A DNA stretch of 64,000 bases from Dictyophora rubrovolvata (taxonomy: Eukaryota > Basidiomycota > Agaricomycetes > Phallales > Phallaceae): the NCBI GenBank assembly GCA_029959195.1, contig CP114123.1:620001-684000 (forward strand), read 5' to 3'. The position numbers and the translations under genes are program-made. Positions 1 through 12,291 of the stretch are shown here, one piece after another (the stretch's first letter is position 1; each line of letters starts with the position of its first letter). The notes beneath the pieces were generated by a model. The model had not been told where the DNA came from, did no database searches, and worked only from the letters and a program-made list of their open reading frames with translations.

Positions 1-484
1 TACACACTGATGTCTATTACAGCTTCGAGATCTTTTCCGGAGCTATTATCCCCCATAGAAATTGACGATCCTTTAACTTGACTAAAGGAGAGACATTTGT
101 AGTGGTTAACGTTAAAGAGGCCCAGCGCATGCTGTACTCTAATGTACGGTTACCCGGCTAGTGAGAGAGACGAAAAGCCCATGTCTTCTGTTCATCTCAG
201 TTGAAGAAGCCAATGGATAAGCTTTAAGGTTCAAGGGGGAGAAATTGTTCGCACTCATCATCCAGGTTTCGTGACACGAGTGAATGAAATACAGAAGCAC
301 GTTATTTCTGGATTCACATCAGCAATATGATCCACAATTCATATCCGCATCAGTATTCCTTTTCTCCAGAATTATCAACCCAAACAGCCGTCGTATCGGA
401 TACTAAGACGCCCAGACGTTAGTTTTTAAACAATTTGGATTTTGAGTCAGCCATTCCAGCATTAAGTGAAGTCTATTGTACACT
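1..484. other. Upstream non-coding stretch
   Basis: No coding region was recognised here. It is the 5' flank of the membrane-protein gene that starts at 485. The C-rich run at 522-534 lies inside that gene, not in this stretch. Confidence 0.5.
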
Positions 485-1801
485 ATGTCCAACCTCCCGA
501 CTACAGATAATTTCACTCCTCCACCCCCCCCTCCTGGGCTCAATTACATAGCCGCAATAGAACCCTCAGTTAACCTGCTCATTATCGGTACAGCATGGTC
601 ATCAGCGCTCGTCCCTTTGTTGGTCGTTTTACTTGTATTCTCCACCAAAGAACTACGCAAGACCGCGGTGTTCAATCTGAACCTTATAGCTATACTCATG
701 GGACTCGCTATGGGTATATTGAACTATTATATCTTGGTAAGTGCGTCCATCATTTTGCTCTGACATGGGTCCAATTTATCTTTTACGAGGTCACCGCCAT
801 TCTGTCACCCTCCATACATGTCAGCAATACTTGTTTTATTATTTTTGGACTCCTCACGGGACTGGTTCCTCTGTTTACCGAATCTATCCTTCTTGTTCGT
901 GTCCTTGCAGTGTATCCTCCGAGGCGGCTGGGCATCCGTAAATCAGTGGCTATTTATCTACCAATTGTGCTGATGAAAATAGCACGCATCATCAATCTCT
1001 GTCTGTTCTGGCATGATTGGTTTGGAAAGCTAGGTACCGGAGGTAGCCCCGAGGCCCTGGGACAACAAGCATGGAATAAGCCATACCAAAAAATAGACTG
1101 GACCATTCAAGTTTTCGATAATGGGTAGGTGCTATATGATAACCATCATTTCGACGTTAAAGTGACAAGTAAAATGCAGATATGCATCAGTATTATTCCT
1201 GTTCCCACTGAATAAAGCTCGAAATGTTACCGTTCGTGTCACTAGCCGAAAGTCAAAGAGTAAGATCCCGAATATTGTAGTTAGCCTGGTTCGAAGAAGC
1301 TGCTGATGAAAATTCTCAGCGTCCTACACCTCACTCATCAACGATCTCTTTTGGATTGCGGTGTCAAACTTCGTTTTCCCGGTAATTCTTGCTGTAGCCG
1401 AGCTCATCTTTGCGATCAAAGATCCGATTTATTTACATGGGGCCTATGTCCTTTTCGTCAATATGTACGTCCAAATCATCGGTGTACTTCTGGCCACAAT
1501 TTGGTCAGCGGGTACAAAATGGACAAGCGAGTCGAAGCATCGCACAACTTCCTCTCGGCATCGGGTGGACACAGCTTTCTCCTTATCTCACCCTCAATTT
1601 GCTGTTGCATCGGGTACGGAGACTCAGGATACTCAGATTGATCATCGTAGTGAGCCCTTTGAAGCCGCCAGCAACAATGAGCCGACCTTCACGGGCCCTT
1701 TCCTGATGTCAAAACCTGGAGAAACAGAAATGACTGTGATGATGGAAAAGGAAGTCGTTGTGACGACTGACTCAATGAAGTATTCCGTGGAATTTCCATA
1801 A
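485..1801 (+). CDS. Predicted seven-transmembrane protein of unknown function
   Basis: The model has four exons, 485-736, 790-1124, 1180-1259 and 1320-1801, with GT-AG introns whose phases all agree, giving about 382 residues. The first ATG in the frame is 485. Seven hydrophobic segments are visible. The first two are in exon 1, and the third, with a long LLVRVLAVYPPRR-type end, is in exon 2. The fourth is also in exon 2, the fifth spans the exon 2-3 junction, and the last two are in exon 4. The C-terminal tail of about 110 residues is polar and rich in Ser, Thr and Glu, as expected for a cytosolic tail. The architecture resembles fungal GPCR-like proteins expanded in mushrooms, but no motif ties it to STE2, STE3 or cAMP receptors. 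Membrane location is inferred; ligand and role are unknown. Confidence 0.8.
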
Positions 1802-2413
1802 GGTGAACTTCTAGCTTGGTTTAATTCAACTCCAAAAATTTGGAGATTACATATCTGAGATCTCAGTGCGGTTACCTTTTCAATTTTGTGAAACAATATT
1901 AAGGAGTGTAGCTGTGTATGTACCATTAGTATATATGTGCCCATCAGAATCATCATAAAGTGACTAAATTGGAGGAAACAGAGTCCGTTGCTTTGGATGG
2001 GTGCTTTAATACTTGAAAAGTTGTTCGTGTTGAGTAAGTGTTGACTCTGGTGAGTACTAGCCACGCCATGACTAAGCGTAGATAGTATATAAGGAACTGT
2101 AGTCACACCGTCGTTCATCATCTCCAAAGTCCAGACGCTCCACCGACGCGAGGTTTGGGTATTGCTATGGAGACTTTCGAGTGGCTTCGAAAGACCCAGA
2201 TAGTACGTGAACAACACCCGCTTATAATACTGTACGTCTTTGCAACATCTTTGACTCATGCCTTGATAAATTTAAACAACAACTAACGAGGGTCTGTATA
2301 GAAATGCGTCTTTGTAGATATAATCAATAGCTAAGCGTTCAGAGTGCTAATGCACTAAACACAAACCATACGAGTACCTTGATCTTGAAAAATACAAAAA
2401 GAAACTTTGGCAC
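1802..2413. other. Convergent intergenic stretch
   Basis: This stretch lies between the ends of two convergent coding regions. A minus-strand open frame at 1642-2259 overlaps the last exon of the membrane-protein gene, lacks family features and is treated as a shadow. Nothing else was seen. Confidence 0.5.
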
Positions 2414-3292
2414 TCATTGAGCCCTGCTCTTCGCCGAGGAACACGTAGTTTTGATAAAATGAGCACACCGCTCTGCAACCATAATAGCAGGAACCATCGT
2501 GCGTGCCGCAATAATTTCGGGAAAAACACTAGTATCGGCCACTCTTAACCCCTGTACACCCCAAACACGCAATTCATCGTCCACCACCCCGCCTTCTTCC
2601 AAAGCACCCATACGACAAGTACAAGAGTAATGGTATGTCGTCCTCCCCTGTTTACGAATATATTGATTAATCTCTTCATTGCTCCCAGATTCCGGAACAA
2701 GAAGCTCTGTAAAATGTAAAAGAATAACCCTGTTTTTGTATCTGCTCTGCGAGTCGCTTCGCGAGTTTCACGCCCTTGCCAAGAACGCGGAGGTCTTCGG
2801 GTGCGGAGAAGAAGTTGAGGTCGACTTTGGGTCGTTCGTATGGGTCTGCACTTGCCAGACGTACTGATCCGATTGATTTGGGACGGAGGAGGCAGACCAT
2901 GAATGTGAAGACCCCTTTGCCCTTTGGTGGTTCGAATTTGGGATCGTCGACACTGGTGACAGTGACTGCTTTGAGTTCTATGTACGTCCGGAACGTTTTC
3001 TGGTTTTGAAATATCTAAATCTGTCGGTCCGTGTGATAGGAGTCGTGTGGAGAGGAAAAAGGCTATATGAACGAACGGAGAGCTGAAGAGACTGGGTTTA
3101 GAAAGGAGGTATTTGACTAGTTCGACGATAGCGACCAGTGGCTTTTTGGTTAGCACGTATAACGAATCGCGCAAAGGGATGGACCACATGACCGGAAGGT
3201 CGATGTGGTCTTTCTGCAAAACAAAATCGGAAAAAGAGGACGGAAGGAAGTAAACTAGGCTAGACGTACCAGTTTAGAGCCTACGCTGGGGC
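2414..3292 (-). pseudogene. 5'-truncated GMC oxidoreductase
   Basis: Only the C-terminal half of a glucose-methanol-choline oxidoreductase (aryl-alcohol or alcohol oxidase type) is present. On the minus strand, an exon near 3219-3000 reads DLPVMWSIPLRDS. It is followed by LLRPKSIGSVRLASADPYERP (a GMC_oxred_C hallmark, 2840-2900 region), then YHYSCTCRMGALEEGGVVDD and LRVADTSVFPE, ending at a stop at 2414. The reading frame must change near 2985 and near 2690 to follow the family pattern, and the second change has no plausible intron. The N-terminal FAD-binding half is absent: upstream of about 3292 the frames are closed. This is most likely a truncated, decaying gene copy. In intact relatives the enzyme is flavin-dependent and often secreted, supplying H2O2. 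Confidence 0.8.
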
Positions 3293-3647
3293 TATTGACG
3301 AATCAACATTCACGTTTCGGTTGAGTCGGAGAGTTGCATGGGTTGGCATGGGGTGAACTAAAGCCGTCTGCGAAGCCGGGTTTGCGTTTTCATTGGCAAT
3401 CTCAGAACGAAGTTATCAAGTAGCATTGTACCTGCATAGAGCGTAGAAGGGGACAGAAAATTGAGGGTGGGGTAAAGGGCGACTCTGCTTCCACATCAAT
3501 TGCTTCCGAGCGCCGGCATGGGATCCAGATGTTGCATATTGCAGCCTTGCAATTCAGACGTCAACATATTGAAACGTTTGATGGACTTGAGGATAGCCAC
3601 TGTGTGGGAAGGTTTTGGATTATTTTGTCGATTTGACTGCCAAGAGT
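3293..3647. other. Intergenic stretch
   Basis: No gene was recognised between the truncated oxidoreductase and the 3' end of the cystathionine gamma-synthase gene. It may include remains of the missing 5' half of the oxidoreductase, but no family motif was seen. Confidence 0.4.
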
Positions 3648-5560
3648 CTAAGAAATAGAACGCTTGTCAACAGCCGCCTCAGCTGCGTTTAATGCGGATC
3701 TACACCACTCAAACAGAGTGTCTTTATCTTCCATGCCCACGCTAATCCTAACCAGGTCTTCATCAACACCATACTGAGCCGTCCAGTCTAGCTCCCAATA
3801 GTGTGCTAAAACCGTGTACGGACACGTCAACGTAAAGTTCGTGCCCAGACTTGGGCCCTTGGCGCAAGGCAACGCATCGTAAAATGCATACGCAGCTTCT
3901 CTAGTCCTAAATTTGAGAGACACTAGTCCGCCAGAGTTTCCGCATTCCGCGCCATTTAACACTGGAAATTTATACGTGTCGTAAATCTCGCGTGTCTGGG
4001 ATAAAATATGTCTTTGATGACGCTTCGGGGTGAAGACATTTGCGTGTGGAGGAACTCGCATACGGTTTCAGCATTGTTGTTTATGGTGAGGGCTCGTTGA
4101 ACAAAGTTTCGCGAGTTGCGTTCCATGTGAATCGCATCCTCAGGCCAATAAAGATCTTCGTAGATCTCTTCCAGTTTGCTTTTGAGGACGGTATAATATC
4201 TGCCTTTAGAGTTGAGGGTGAGACTAAACATGACATCTTGTTATCTTTTGCTTTTAGATAAAGAGCTGAGATTGGTTTACCTTCCTCCCAGGACATGCGC
4301 AGCGCGGCTGAAGATCTTCGATAGACTAGTTGCAACAATGTCCACGAATGGAAGAACGTTGACATTAGCAAAGTTCCCAATTGTTTCATCTACTATGATA
4401 GGAAAAGTCATGACGATCTGCTATTTCACGGAGCCGACGGAGATCCACAGAGCGTAAGAGCGGGTTGGAAGGGAATTCACACAACAATGCCAAAACCTTG
4501 GGAGCATTGGGCGCTGACAACAAATCCTCTAACTCCAGAATACTAGCTTCGTTGCTGTCACCGAAGAAAATACATCCCGGACCCCATTTTTCAAGTACTT
4601 TGGAGTTATCTGTGTAGGGGAACCTGTCAGTGGGGACATGTTGTATTCAGACCGCTGTAGGCTGTCCACTTGAGTGGGAACGTACCCAAAGCAGACGCTC
4701 TTTGCGGGAGGAAATGTCGCCAAGAACAACTGGTGTGCTCTCCAAATAGCTGCTATTCCTGACGGGAATAAATAGACACCCTCTTCTGAGACTTGCCCAG
4801 GAGTGGAAATGGCCGGGCAAAACTCTTTGCGGCTTGAAGGAGATATGGCTTTGTCGTTAGACACTAAGCCGGCAATACGACAACGGATTGTACATTTGGC
4901 GAGTATTGCAGACTCTGCTGTCATTGGTAGGCATTGACCTTCTACGTATGGAAGCTCTGCTTCTGCCGAGGTCTGATTTTGTAAGCTGGAAATCTCCCCC
5001 AACGCAGCCAAAAATGCATCAGCCATGCGACTGGATATACCGAGGCCTACATGTTGCCAAAATTGCTTAGCTAGACGGAATGCGTCACTTGGGAATAAGG
5101 CGATATGAAGCTCAATCTCGGGAACAAATGCTGAAGCCGACGTTCCTGTAGTCTGCACTGTCCATTTTGCTAGTCGCACTTGAATACAATCTGGAGAGTG
5201 TCGAATCATAAAGTCACGGAAATGACTGGCGATATGATTCTTAGGGAATAGCATGCAACGCTCGTTCGGAACACCGAATTTGGCCTCGCAGATTTCAGAG
5301 AGCTATCCGGAGTCCAAGGAATATTTGATTTAAAGCCAATTTAAAGCTCAACAAAGATGAGAACAACCACACACCCTCTGGATGCTTCTATGAATCACAA
5401 ATGGCGGATATCCGGTCTTCATCGCGTCTATGCTCTTTTCGCCTTCTAGGTATCCTACATTGTGTACCCACTTCGGAAGAGAAACCGAGATAGCGTGTGG
5501 AAGTGCGAATGGGATAGACTCTCCCAGAGGAGGACATATCACATTTTTGTTGGCATCCAT
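3648..5560 (-). pseudogene. Cystathionine gamma-synthase, with two apparent frameshifts
   Basis: This belongs to the fungal cystathionine gamma-synthase family (PLP-dependent transsulfuration, cysteine to cystathionine; relatives are yeast STR2 and Neurospora met-7). Exons are 5560-5375, 5302-4686, 4623-4281 and 4223-3648. The start is the first ATG, giving MDANKNVICPPLGESIP. Family landmarks in order are [37 protein letters not shown], the PLP lysine in SLSK, the stretch WPEDAIHMERNS, and GPSLGTNFTLTCPYTVLAHY near the C-terminus. Two one-base shifts break the frame: an extra base in the A run at 4403-4406 (just before VDET) and a missing base at about 3998-4001. The length of about 573 residues is normal once these are ignored. 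It is either a recent pseudogene or carries two assembly errors; the rest of the protein is well preserved. Confidence 0.85.
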
Positions 5561-5775
5561 AGAAGATTGTGGGATGTACAAATTTGACAGCAATTGAGCG
5601 GAGTCTGACGTGAAACGTTGCGCTGCAAACGCCTAAGAAGCCTTACTTATGTAATCAGTTGAGCTGTATTACGTCAAAATGCGTAGCTCTATATGAAGTT
5701 CAAGGCCAATCTCAAGTCAATCTATGCAAAATCTATGAGCACTACAGAAACTGGAATTGTCCTACACGGCTACAA

Positions 5776-5798
5776 GGGCTATGTAGCCTACATAGCCC
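5776..5798. repeat. 23-base perfect palindrome
   Basis: The two arms, GGGCTATGTAG and CTACATAGCCC, are exact inverted copies around a single central base. It lies in non-coding DNA about 220 bases upstream of the cystathionine gamma-synthase start. It could form a hairpin or bind a dimeric protein; no function is shown. Confidence 0.5.
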
Positions 5799-8699
5799 AA
5801 CGTAGAGCGAGCTTTTTTTCCTGATGACCAACGCTTCAACATGTAGTATTGGAATTCCTAACCAAGATTTGCTCCTCACTTATGATATGGGGGCCTATCT
5901 TCAAGTACTTCTAATTTATCCGGAACGCTGAATCGTATTAATGATTCTTTTTAGCCGACATTCAGGCCCGCTGACGGCTCCAGTGCTCAACGATTCGTGT
6001 TCCAAGGATCCAGGGGTTTGGCTTAGAAAAAAGAGATTGAATTCTTCCTGACGCAACGACTATCAACAGCTATAAATACGTATTGAAGTCTCTTATTTCT
6101 TGTTTTTGAATTCCCGTTATCTCAAAGCCGGGTTATACATGTATCGCAGTTCGAAATCCCAAATTTGAAAACTTGTTAGTCGTATGACCACTCTGGCAAT
6201 GCAGTATGCCCTTGTCAACACCATGAAGAACCGAGACATCCTAGTCTAAGATGAGATCTAAAAATCGTCCATAGTAAACTTACCTTCGTCTAGTAACTGT
6301 TGTATCTCCGGAAGTGGTCCACAATGTCAGTGAGCTCCTTACGCTGTTAAAGTCGACAACAGTTCCGTTGTTTAATTCGTTGAAATCAGGATTGTGCCAC
6401 GGGACAAAATACTTGGATTTTGTATGGACACAGTGAAGCTTTCTCCCGCTATGCTATACCTCGCGACATTCCCCGCCCCAAGCTCAATCATAATCCAGCT
6501 GGGATGTTTCCAGACTCAAACTGCAAGCGGAGAGGATAAATTCTAGATCAATCCACGGAAACAACTCACCCTTTCACATTGAAGTGCTCGAGCGAACGGT
6601 CGACCTCAAAAATACGCTCTTGCTGAATCGTTTTCCGTCCCCGTTAAAGTTATCACCACAGCGTCTCATTTTGAATCTTGAAACCTGACGCATCCCTTGA
6701 GATCGTCGTTTACTCCATTCTTTCGAGCAGGTCAGGCACTTTTCCGTTGGGATCGCTTTTAGGTGTAGTCGCATGCCTGACTACATAATGTAGCATAACG
6801 CAGTTTTGATTTGGGGACCTAAATATTATGATCTGGCGAGTATGATTATAGCTGTCCGAGCAGTTCTGAAAAGTCTGAATTTGAGGATAATGCGATATAT
6901 AACACGTTACGTCGCTGTCGAGCGCGCCGAGCCTGACAGATCCAGATAGCCCAGTTCAAAGCTCGGATGCATTCACCGGTGCACAACGCTCAGAGGTTCG
7001 AATATTTAATTAAAAAGTGATGCGACCGTTGGCTTCAACTAGAATGAGGAAGGGATGGCAGCCTGAAAAGGTCTCAGCTTCAAGCAAGCGCTCGCATAAA
7101 AAAACTATATTGGCGCCGACATCCATACTTGCGCCCCGATGCTGCTCACAAAGCCCAAAGAACCTCGCTGTAGCACTTCGCTGTATTCGTCAAAAGTTTT
7201 CGCGGTTCGAGAATAACGAGCTAAAATGGTTACGAACCCAAAAACGTGACACAAACTCAGAAAATCAGGACTTGGAGACCACATCTGGCAGCGCTACCTG
7301 TTAAACCGAGTGTTATGATACAAACCATATAAATGAGATAGATCACGTCGAGTATTGTATGTATCGAAACTATCTAACAAGCTATTGCCATTAGCTCATG
7401 CCACCGTTTTGATGCTAGAACTTCGCCGAGTCTGAATTAGGAGACAGGGCATGACGACAAAATCACCCCAAGTGCGGCTTTTTTATTGCTTTTTTTCCAT
7501 TAATTCTATGGGCTCAATGCACCAATTGTTTTCAAAAAAAGATACCTCGAAGTTCGGTCAATTGTTTCAATTATCGGTAATTCTCTTCATTCTTTGTTGG
7601 CATGCTGCTTTGAACGACAACGAAAGGAACGTACCAAATTATATTCCCTCGACAAATAAAAGGTATCAATAGGAATCCAAGAAGCGCCTTATTGTTTGAA
7701 CAGCCTCGGGCTGGTGAGACCGGCGAAAAGCTCGAAGTGGGTCGGCCCAGTCGGGTCGACAATAGTCTACTTTTCCTCTAAAGCGTGACATGACTGCTTT
7801 TTAAGGTGTACAATTATCAGTAGAGGAAGAGGCATATAAAGTGCGATGGCATTCATCATTTTCGGACAGTTCAGTTTTTCAGTTCTCTGTCGTTCTTTCT
7901 CGCTTCAAGTCAATCGGCCTACAAGTGACAACTTCCCATACTTGCCTGAGCAGCCTTTCAGTTGTTCCGTTCTCAGTGCCACTCTTTCATGGTGGCGGAT
8001 TGGATAATGCAAGTCGTGCAGTACCTTTTGACTGTATACTTACTCTCTTTCAGATTATAGACCTACCTTACTATGTGGAATGTACATACCACGAGCAAGG
8101 TGGTGAATTAAAAATAAATTGCTTGTCAATTTACATACGTGAGTTTAGATAATGCCCGGTTGAAGGCAGTGACGCCACTGTACATGGTCCACACCGAGTT
8201 CCTTGTTCGTGAGTGCACAAGTGACCTACCTACTTACACTTCTTAGTGGCAGATTTATTTCACACGCGTTCGATTGCAATGAAGGGTCGAATAAAGTTTT
8301 ATATGAAAAGTTCGGGAACAAAGTTTAGGCATGACGTACAAAATGTGGACTACCCCAATTTAGACAAACAAGAGCATCCAATCGACATGTGTTATTTCAG
8401 TCTTTCAATCAAAGTAACACTACTCAAGTGTTGTTTCGCTATTTTAGGTATGTCCTTAATACTTCAACCCTGGGTATTACACGAAGCGATTTCTTGTTGA
8501 TAATATATGAAGCCCATCATGGGCTTCGACAAGCAAGGCGTCATCTACATTTCGGAGATTCTCCCTTTGAGAGATCTCATTTCTGGTCAATCAATAATTT
8601 TTAGATCTGTTTACATGCTGTTCTAGTTTTCGCGTAACGACGGCACACATTACGCGGTCTCCTGCTCCGAGTCCATACATGATCACTGTCGCGCCCCTC

Positions 8700-8706
8700 T
8701 ATAAAA
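8700..8706 (+). promoter_or_regulatory. TATA box of the zinc-finger-like gene
   Basis: The sequence TATAAAA lies 82-88 bases before the ATG at 8788. Transcription would be expected to start about 30 bases downstream, near 8730-8740. This supports 8788 as the first in-frame ATG. Confidence 0.5.
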
Positions 8707-8787
8707 CGGTCAATCTTCCATGTCCGGTTCACAAATTCTTCTTTGCCTCGAACGATTAACACTTACTTCTCCCGTCCAACCTCTCCA

Positions 8788-11410
8788 ATGTCTTACTCTT
8801 ACAAGGACACTACTTGGTCTGACCCCCTCGACATGCCTCTAGGGGCGTACGAAAGTCTTACTTTTGAGGACTTTGAAAACTACCTCGAGACCCAAACGGC
8901 CAACCCATATTCCTCCCCCAAACGCCCTCAACAACCCCAACCCATTGCATCAACATCCTCCCCAATCCCCACATCTGACTCTAACGCATACTCTTCGAGC
9001 ATCTACTTTGCTTCACGAGCCTCTTCACTTCCTGAGCTCTTCTGGACATCAGACGCGTTCCATCCTATTCCACATCCATCCCCGTTCGCCACCCCCCTCC
9101 TGGAGGATGACTACGCCTTTTTCGCCAATATAGACCTCCCGCCTCTTGATTCTAATCTCCCCAACGGTAAGGTTCATTAAATATATTCGCTTTCTCTTAT
9201 ACTCCTTTTAGTGGCGACCAATCCCCAAGTGCCCCACTCACCCGAACCGGTCGTCAGACATCCTCCCTCCAAAAAGAGACTCTGCACAAATGAAGAGTCT
9301 GAATGCCCCGATAACACGTCAAACGACGCGTCTTTTAATCACAAGCGTCGGAAGCTGTCTATTGATAGTCACCAGAACCTACCTGGTACGCTCATACACG
9401 TTATTCGTGTATTCTCATTCGTTAACGCCTCCTCTTATTCAGACGTCCCTCCTCCCACGAATTTTCACAACAGCAGCAGCAATGCGGTCTCTGACACCTG
9501 TAATAACTTTAGTGAGTTAAGATATTTGTCCACGTAGAAATTAAATGAAATGTGTTTAGACTTATCTGTTGGGAATGACAACGCTTTTCTTGCGAACATA
9601 GATCCATCGCTTCTCAATTCTAACCTCTTCAATGGTAAGTCTTATTATAAATAGTTCTCTTGATTTTTCTAACGTTTCTTTCAGTAACGACCAACCCCTC
9701 GATACCCCATGTGCCCGAGCCGGGCCGACACCTCTCTCCTCCCCCCAGAAATTTAAAAAGACCTTTCGCGAACGAGGAGCCCGACTTGATCAATGTGTCA
9801 AATGGCACATCAGCTAATCCTACCAAACGACACAAGCTGTCCACTGATCGTTATAAAGACCTATCCAGTATGTCCAAAACCTTTCTTGGGTGCCACGTTT
9901 CCTCATTCATTGGCGTATCGTGTTATCTCAGCCATCCCCCCTCCTCCGGGCTTCTTCGACAACAACAGCAGCAATGCAATCCCGGACATCGTGAATAATG
10001 GTTGTAAGTATGAATCAATTATATACTTCTGTCTTTATAATAATAATTGGGCGTGGTATTGGCAGACGTTCCGGCTTACGTTCCGGCTCCAACCTTATCC
10101 ACAAATGCAATACTGCCACAACCTTATCCAAACCCTAACATGTTTCATAGTATGTGCCATTGACAACCTTTAATGGTAATGTTTATCCCCTGACGCGTGT
10201 CGGACAGACGTTCCTGCCCCTTTCGTGAACACTTCACCTGCTCCTCCTGCCGCTAGGCCGCTCCCATCTGCTTATGTGCCTTCCACTCAACCTGGTTTCA
10301 ATGTCATGAGCAGAGCAAATAAATATCCCTCAGGATTGGTTGTCGACCCAAACAACTTATATACCGGTTAGTCCTAGGTTCCATCTCTCATGATTTTTTT
10401 ACTCACCTCTCATTTAGCTGCGGGAGATTGTAACAATTTTCCTTGGGGCCCGTTGTCATATTTGACACCGCCTGAAGTCGAAAATAGCCCCTTTGATCGG
10501 ATGCTTGGTCTTCCTGGTTCAAAAAACATTTATAGTGCGACTGGTAAGTGTTCTGTATTATTCTGAGGATGTCGATTAACTGGCGTGTCGTGCACAGCCC
10601 CCGGTGCCTCGGTACCAACTCTTGTTCCTGCCTTTTTGGGACAACAAGCACCAAGTGGAGTGCCACATAATAATGTAATATACACTGACACGTATGCAAA
10701 CAGTGAGTACCACCATTTACACAGAATAATATTAACGACTTTACTAAGATGCAGTGCACTCGGGTGTTGACATTTGTCAACACTCGAGACCCACCAACTC
10801 GATGTCGATGACAGGACATACAGCAAAGGCGAGTATGCCCAGTACTTGTATGCCCTCGACAAGGGCGGCATCAAGTGCTGAACCTATCTTGACTTATAAA
10901 TTTTATCAACCAACCCTGTCTCCTCCCTCTCCTCCCTCTCCTCCCACCCCAGCGTCGAGACCTACCCAAGCTCGCCCTAAACGACACGGCCCGCAACTCG
11001 TCCCGGCAAGACATCTCTGGAAACGGTGTGAAGACGGCACCTTTGTATGTCTATACAAAGGTCCAGCGAAGCCAGACGGATGCTGCGAATGTCCGACCAG
11101 TTTGAGAAACCTGGGCAGGCACATGCGCACCCATGCGTGCGCAGAGGACGGGATGTCCATTCCTCAGGCTGAAAAAATTGCCTTCAACGGCCTGCCAGAT
11201 GACCTGCGAATAAAAGTAGCCACTTGTTCTTTAGATGATGCAGAATTGCATCATTGTGCCTACTTTCGCAAGCATGGCAAACGCTGGGAGGAAGAGACGT
11301 TGAAGAGACCGGACGGTATGTTGCGGCAGCACGAAAACTGGAATCATCCGCCTGAGTATCGAAGGATACGGAAAGCAAAGTCTCGGAAGAAACGGAGCGC
11401 AAAGTCTTGA
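8788..11410 (+). CDS. Zinc-finger-like nuclear protein with duplicated exon block
   Basis: Eleven exons join cleanly into about 693 residues: 8788-9166, 9212-9385, 9443-9511, 9560-9634, 9685-9867, 9932-10003, 10066-10149, 10208-10366, 10418-10543, 10598-10702 and 10755-11410. All ten introns are phase 1, so every internal exon is symmetric. The end of exon 1 plus exons 2-3 resemble exons 4, 5 and 6. Examples are AFFANIDLPPLDSNL versus AFLANIDPSLLNSNL, KRRKLSIDSHQNL versus KRHKLSTDRYKDL, and DVPPPTNFHNSSSNA versus TIPPPPGFFDNNSSNA. The first 460 residues are low-complexity and Pro/Ser-rich. The last exon carries CCECPTSLRNLGRHMRTH, a C2H2-like finger with an unusually short C-to-H spacing, and a basic C-terminus (RKAKSRKKRSAKS). 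A DNA-binding nuclear protein is the likely role by inference; no named family is assigned. Confidence 0.85.
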
Positions 11411-12291
11411 CTATGCGCCTTTGCGAGCCGGTGACGACAATACTGTCATGAAACAAACTTGTCGCGGTCTATGTCTGTACATTTCTGTTTCCTCTTTGTA
11501 TTTAAATCCTTTGTCATCATCCAGTAGAATATCAGCAATCCTGTATAAGCACATACCATCATGTACCATTTTCATCCCCAATCATGTACTTTACCTTCAT
11601 CGTGTATTCCCATCCTCCTTGATAACAATCATTACCTTATTGTGACAACCCACCACAGAAGGAGAAACAAGAACTGGCCTTGACAAACCCTCACAATAAC
11701 AAGGCCTTTTATACACGTTTGCGTCGAAACAAAAAAAAAAGTCGAAAAACAATGGCTGAAAGGGTCCGTTGTATCGATCAGTTACGGACCCCTTGTCACG
11801 AGCCTTGTCATCTCGCGGCAAGTCACATGCGCCACCTAAGATTCCATATCAGGAATTAGCCAATCAAAAACCGAAGATACCGATCGGCGTGACAACGGCT
11901 CAAGACGTCAACTAGAGGCGTCTCGTGTCGCAGGAGCCCTTGCATGCAGGCCGTGTCGATCACCAACATACATATAAATAAAAACGTGCAAAAACAACAT
12001 GCAGATGAAAGAAAATTTTACGGGGGTGGAGAGCCCTTGCTGCATGCAAGGGAATTAAAAACATTGTACCTACAAAGTAGTCGTAGAAATAAATTGTAAG
12101 CATACATAAACCAGAAATGGGAGCTAAAAATGTCAGGGTCGTGAGATAGCATGGAAACAGCATGAATGACAATATGTTTAAAACCAGAAAAAAAAAAACA
12201 AGATCATTGATCCTTTACACGCCGTTGCTTCACTTGTCTCCGCATATATCGTCTAGCAATCTTCGGTCCAAACTAAAGGGGAATACCACAA
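11411..12291. other. Convergent intergenic stretch
   Basis: This is 3' flanking DNA of two convergent genes. Poly-A-like runs occur at 11731-11742 and 12188-12199. No further gene was recognised. The alternative last exon of the phosphatidylserine synthase (12272-12204) would fall inside it. Confidence 0.5.

Larger units (their letters stand above)
5561..8787. other. Long stretch without a recognised gene
   Basis: Only short open frames occur, mostly relying on non-ATG starts, and none shows family motifs. The frames at 7841-8152 and 8246-8604 could be exons of an unrecognised gene, but I found no consistent splice path. A 23-base perfect palindrome sits at 5776-5798. Confidence 0.4.

Noticed and set aside
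1642-2259. Minus-strand open frame of 205 residues
   Set aside because: It overlaps the last exon and 3' flank of the seven-TM gene on the other strand, has no family features, and is best seen as a shadow.
6990-7010. Possible tRNA T-arm (GGTTCGAA)
   Set aside because: No matching acceptor stem, anticodon arm or D-arm could be drawn around it.
7841-8604. Possible small gene from overlapping frames
   Set aside because: The three frames do not join through consistent splice sites, and no domain or composition supports coding.
8743-8787. N-terminal extension of the zinc-finger-like gene
   Set aside because: The open frame extends upstream only from a TTG codon; the first ATG is 8788 and it fits the TATA box spacing.
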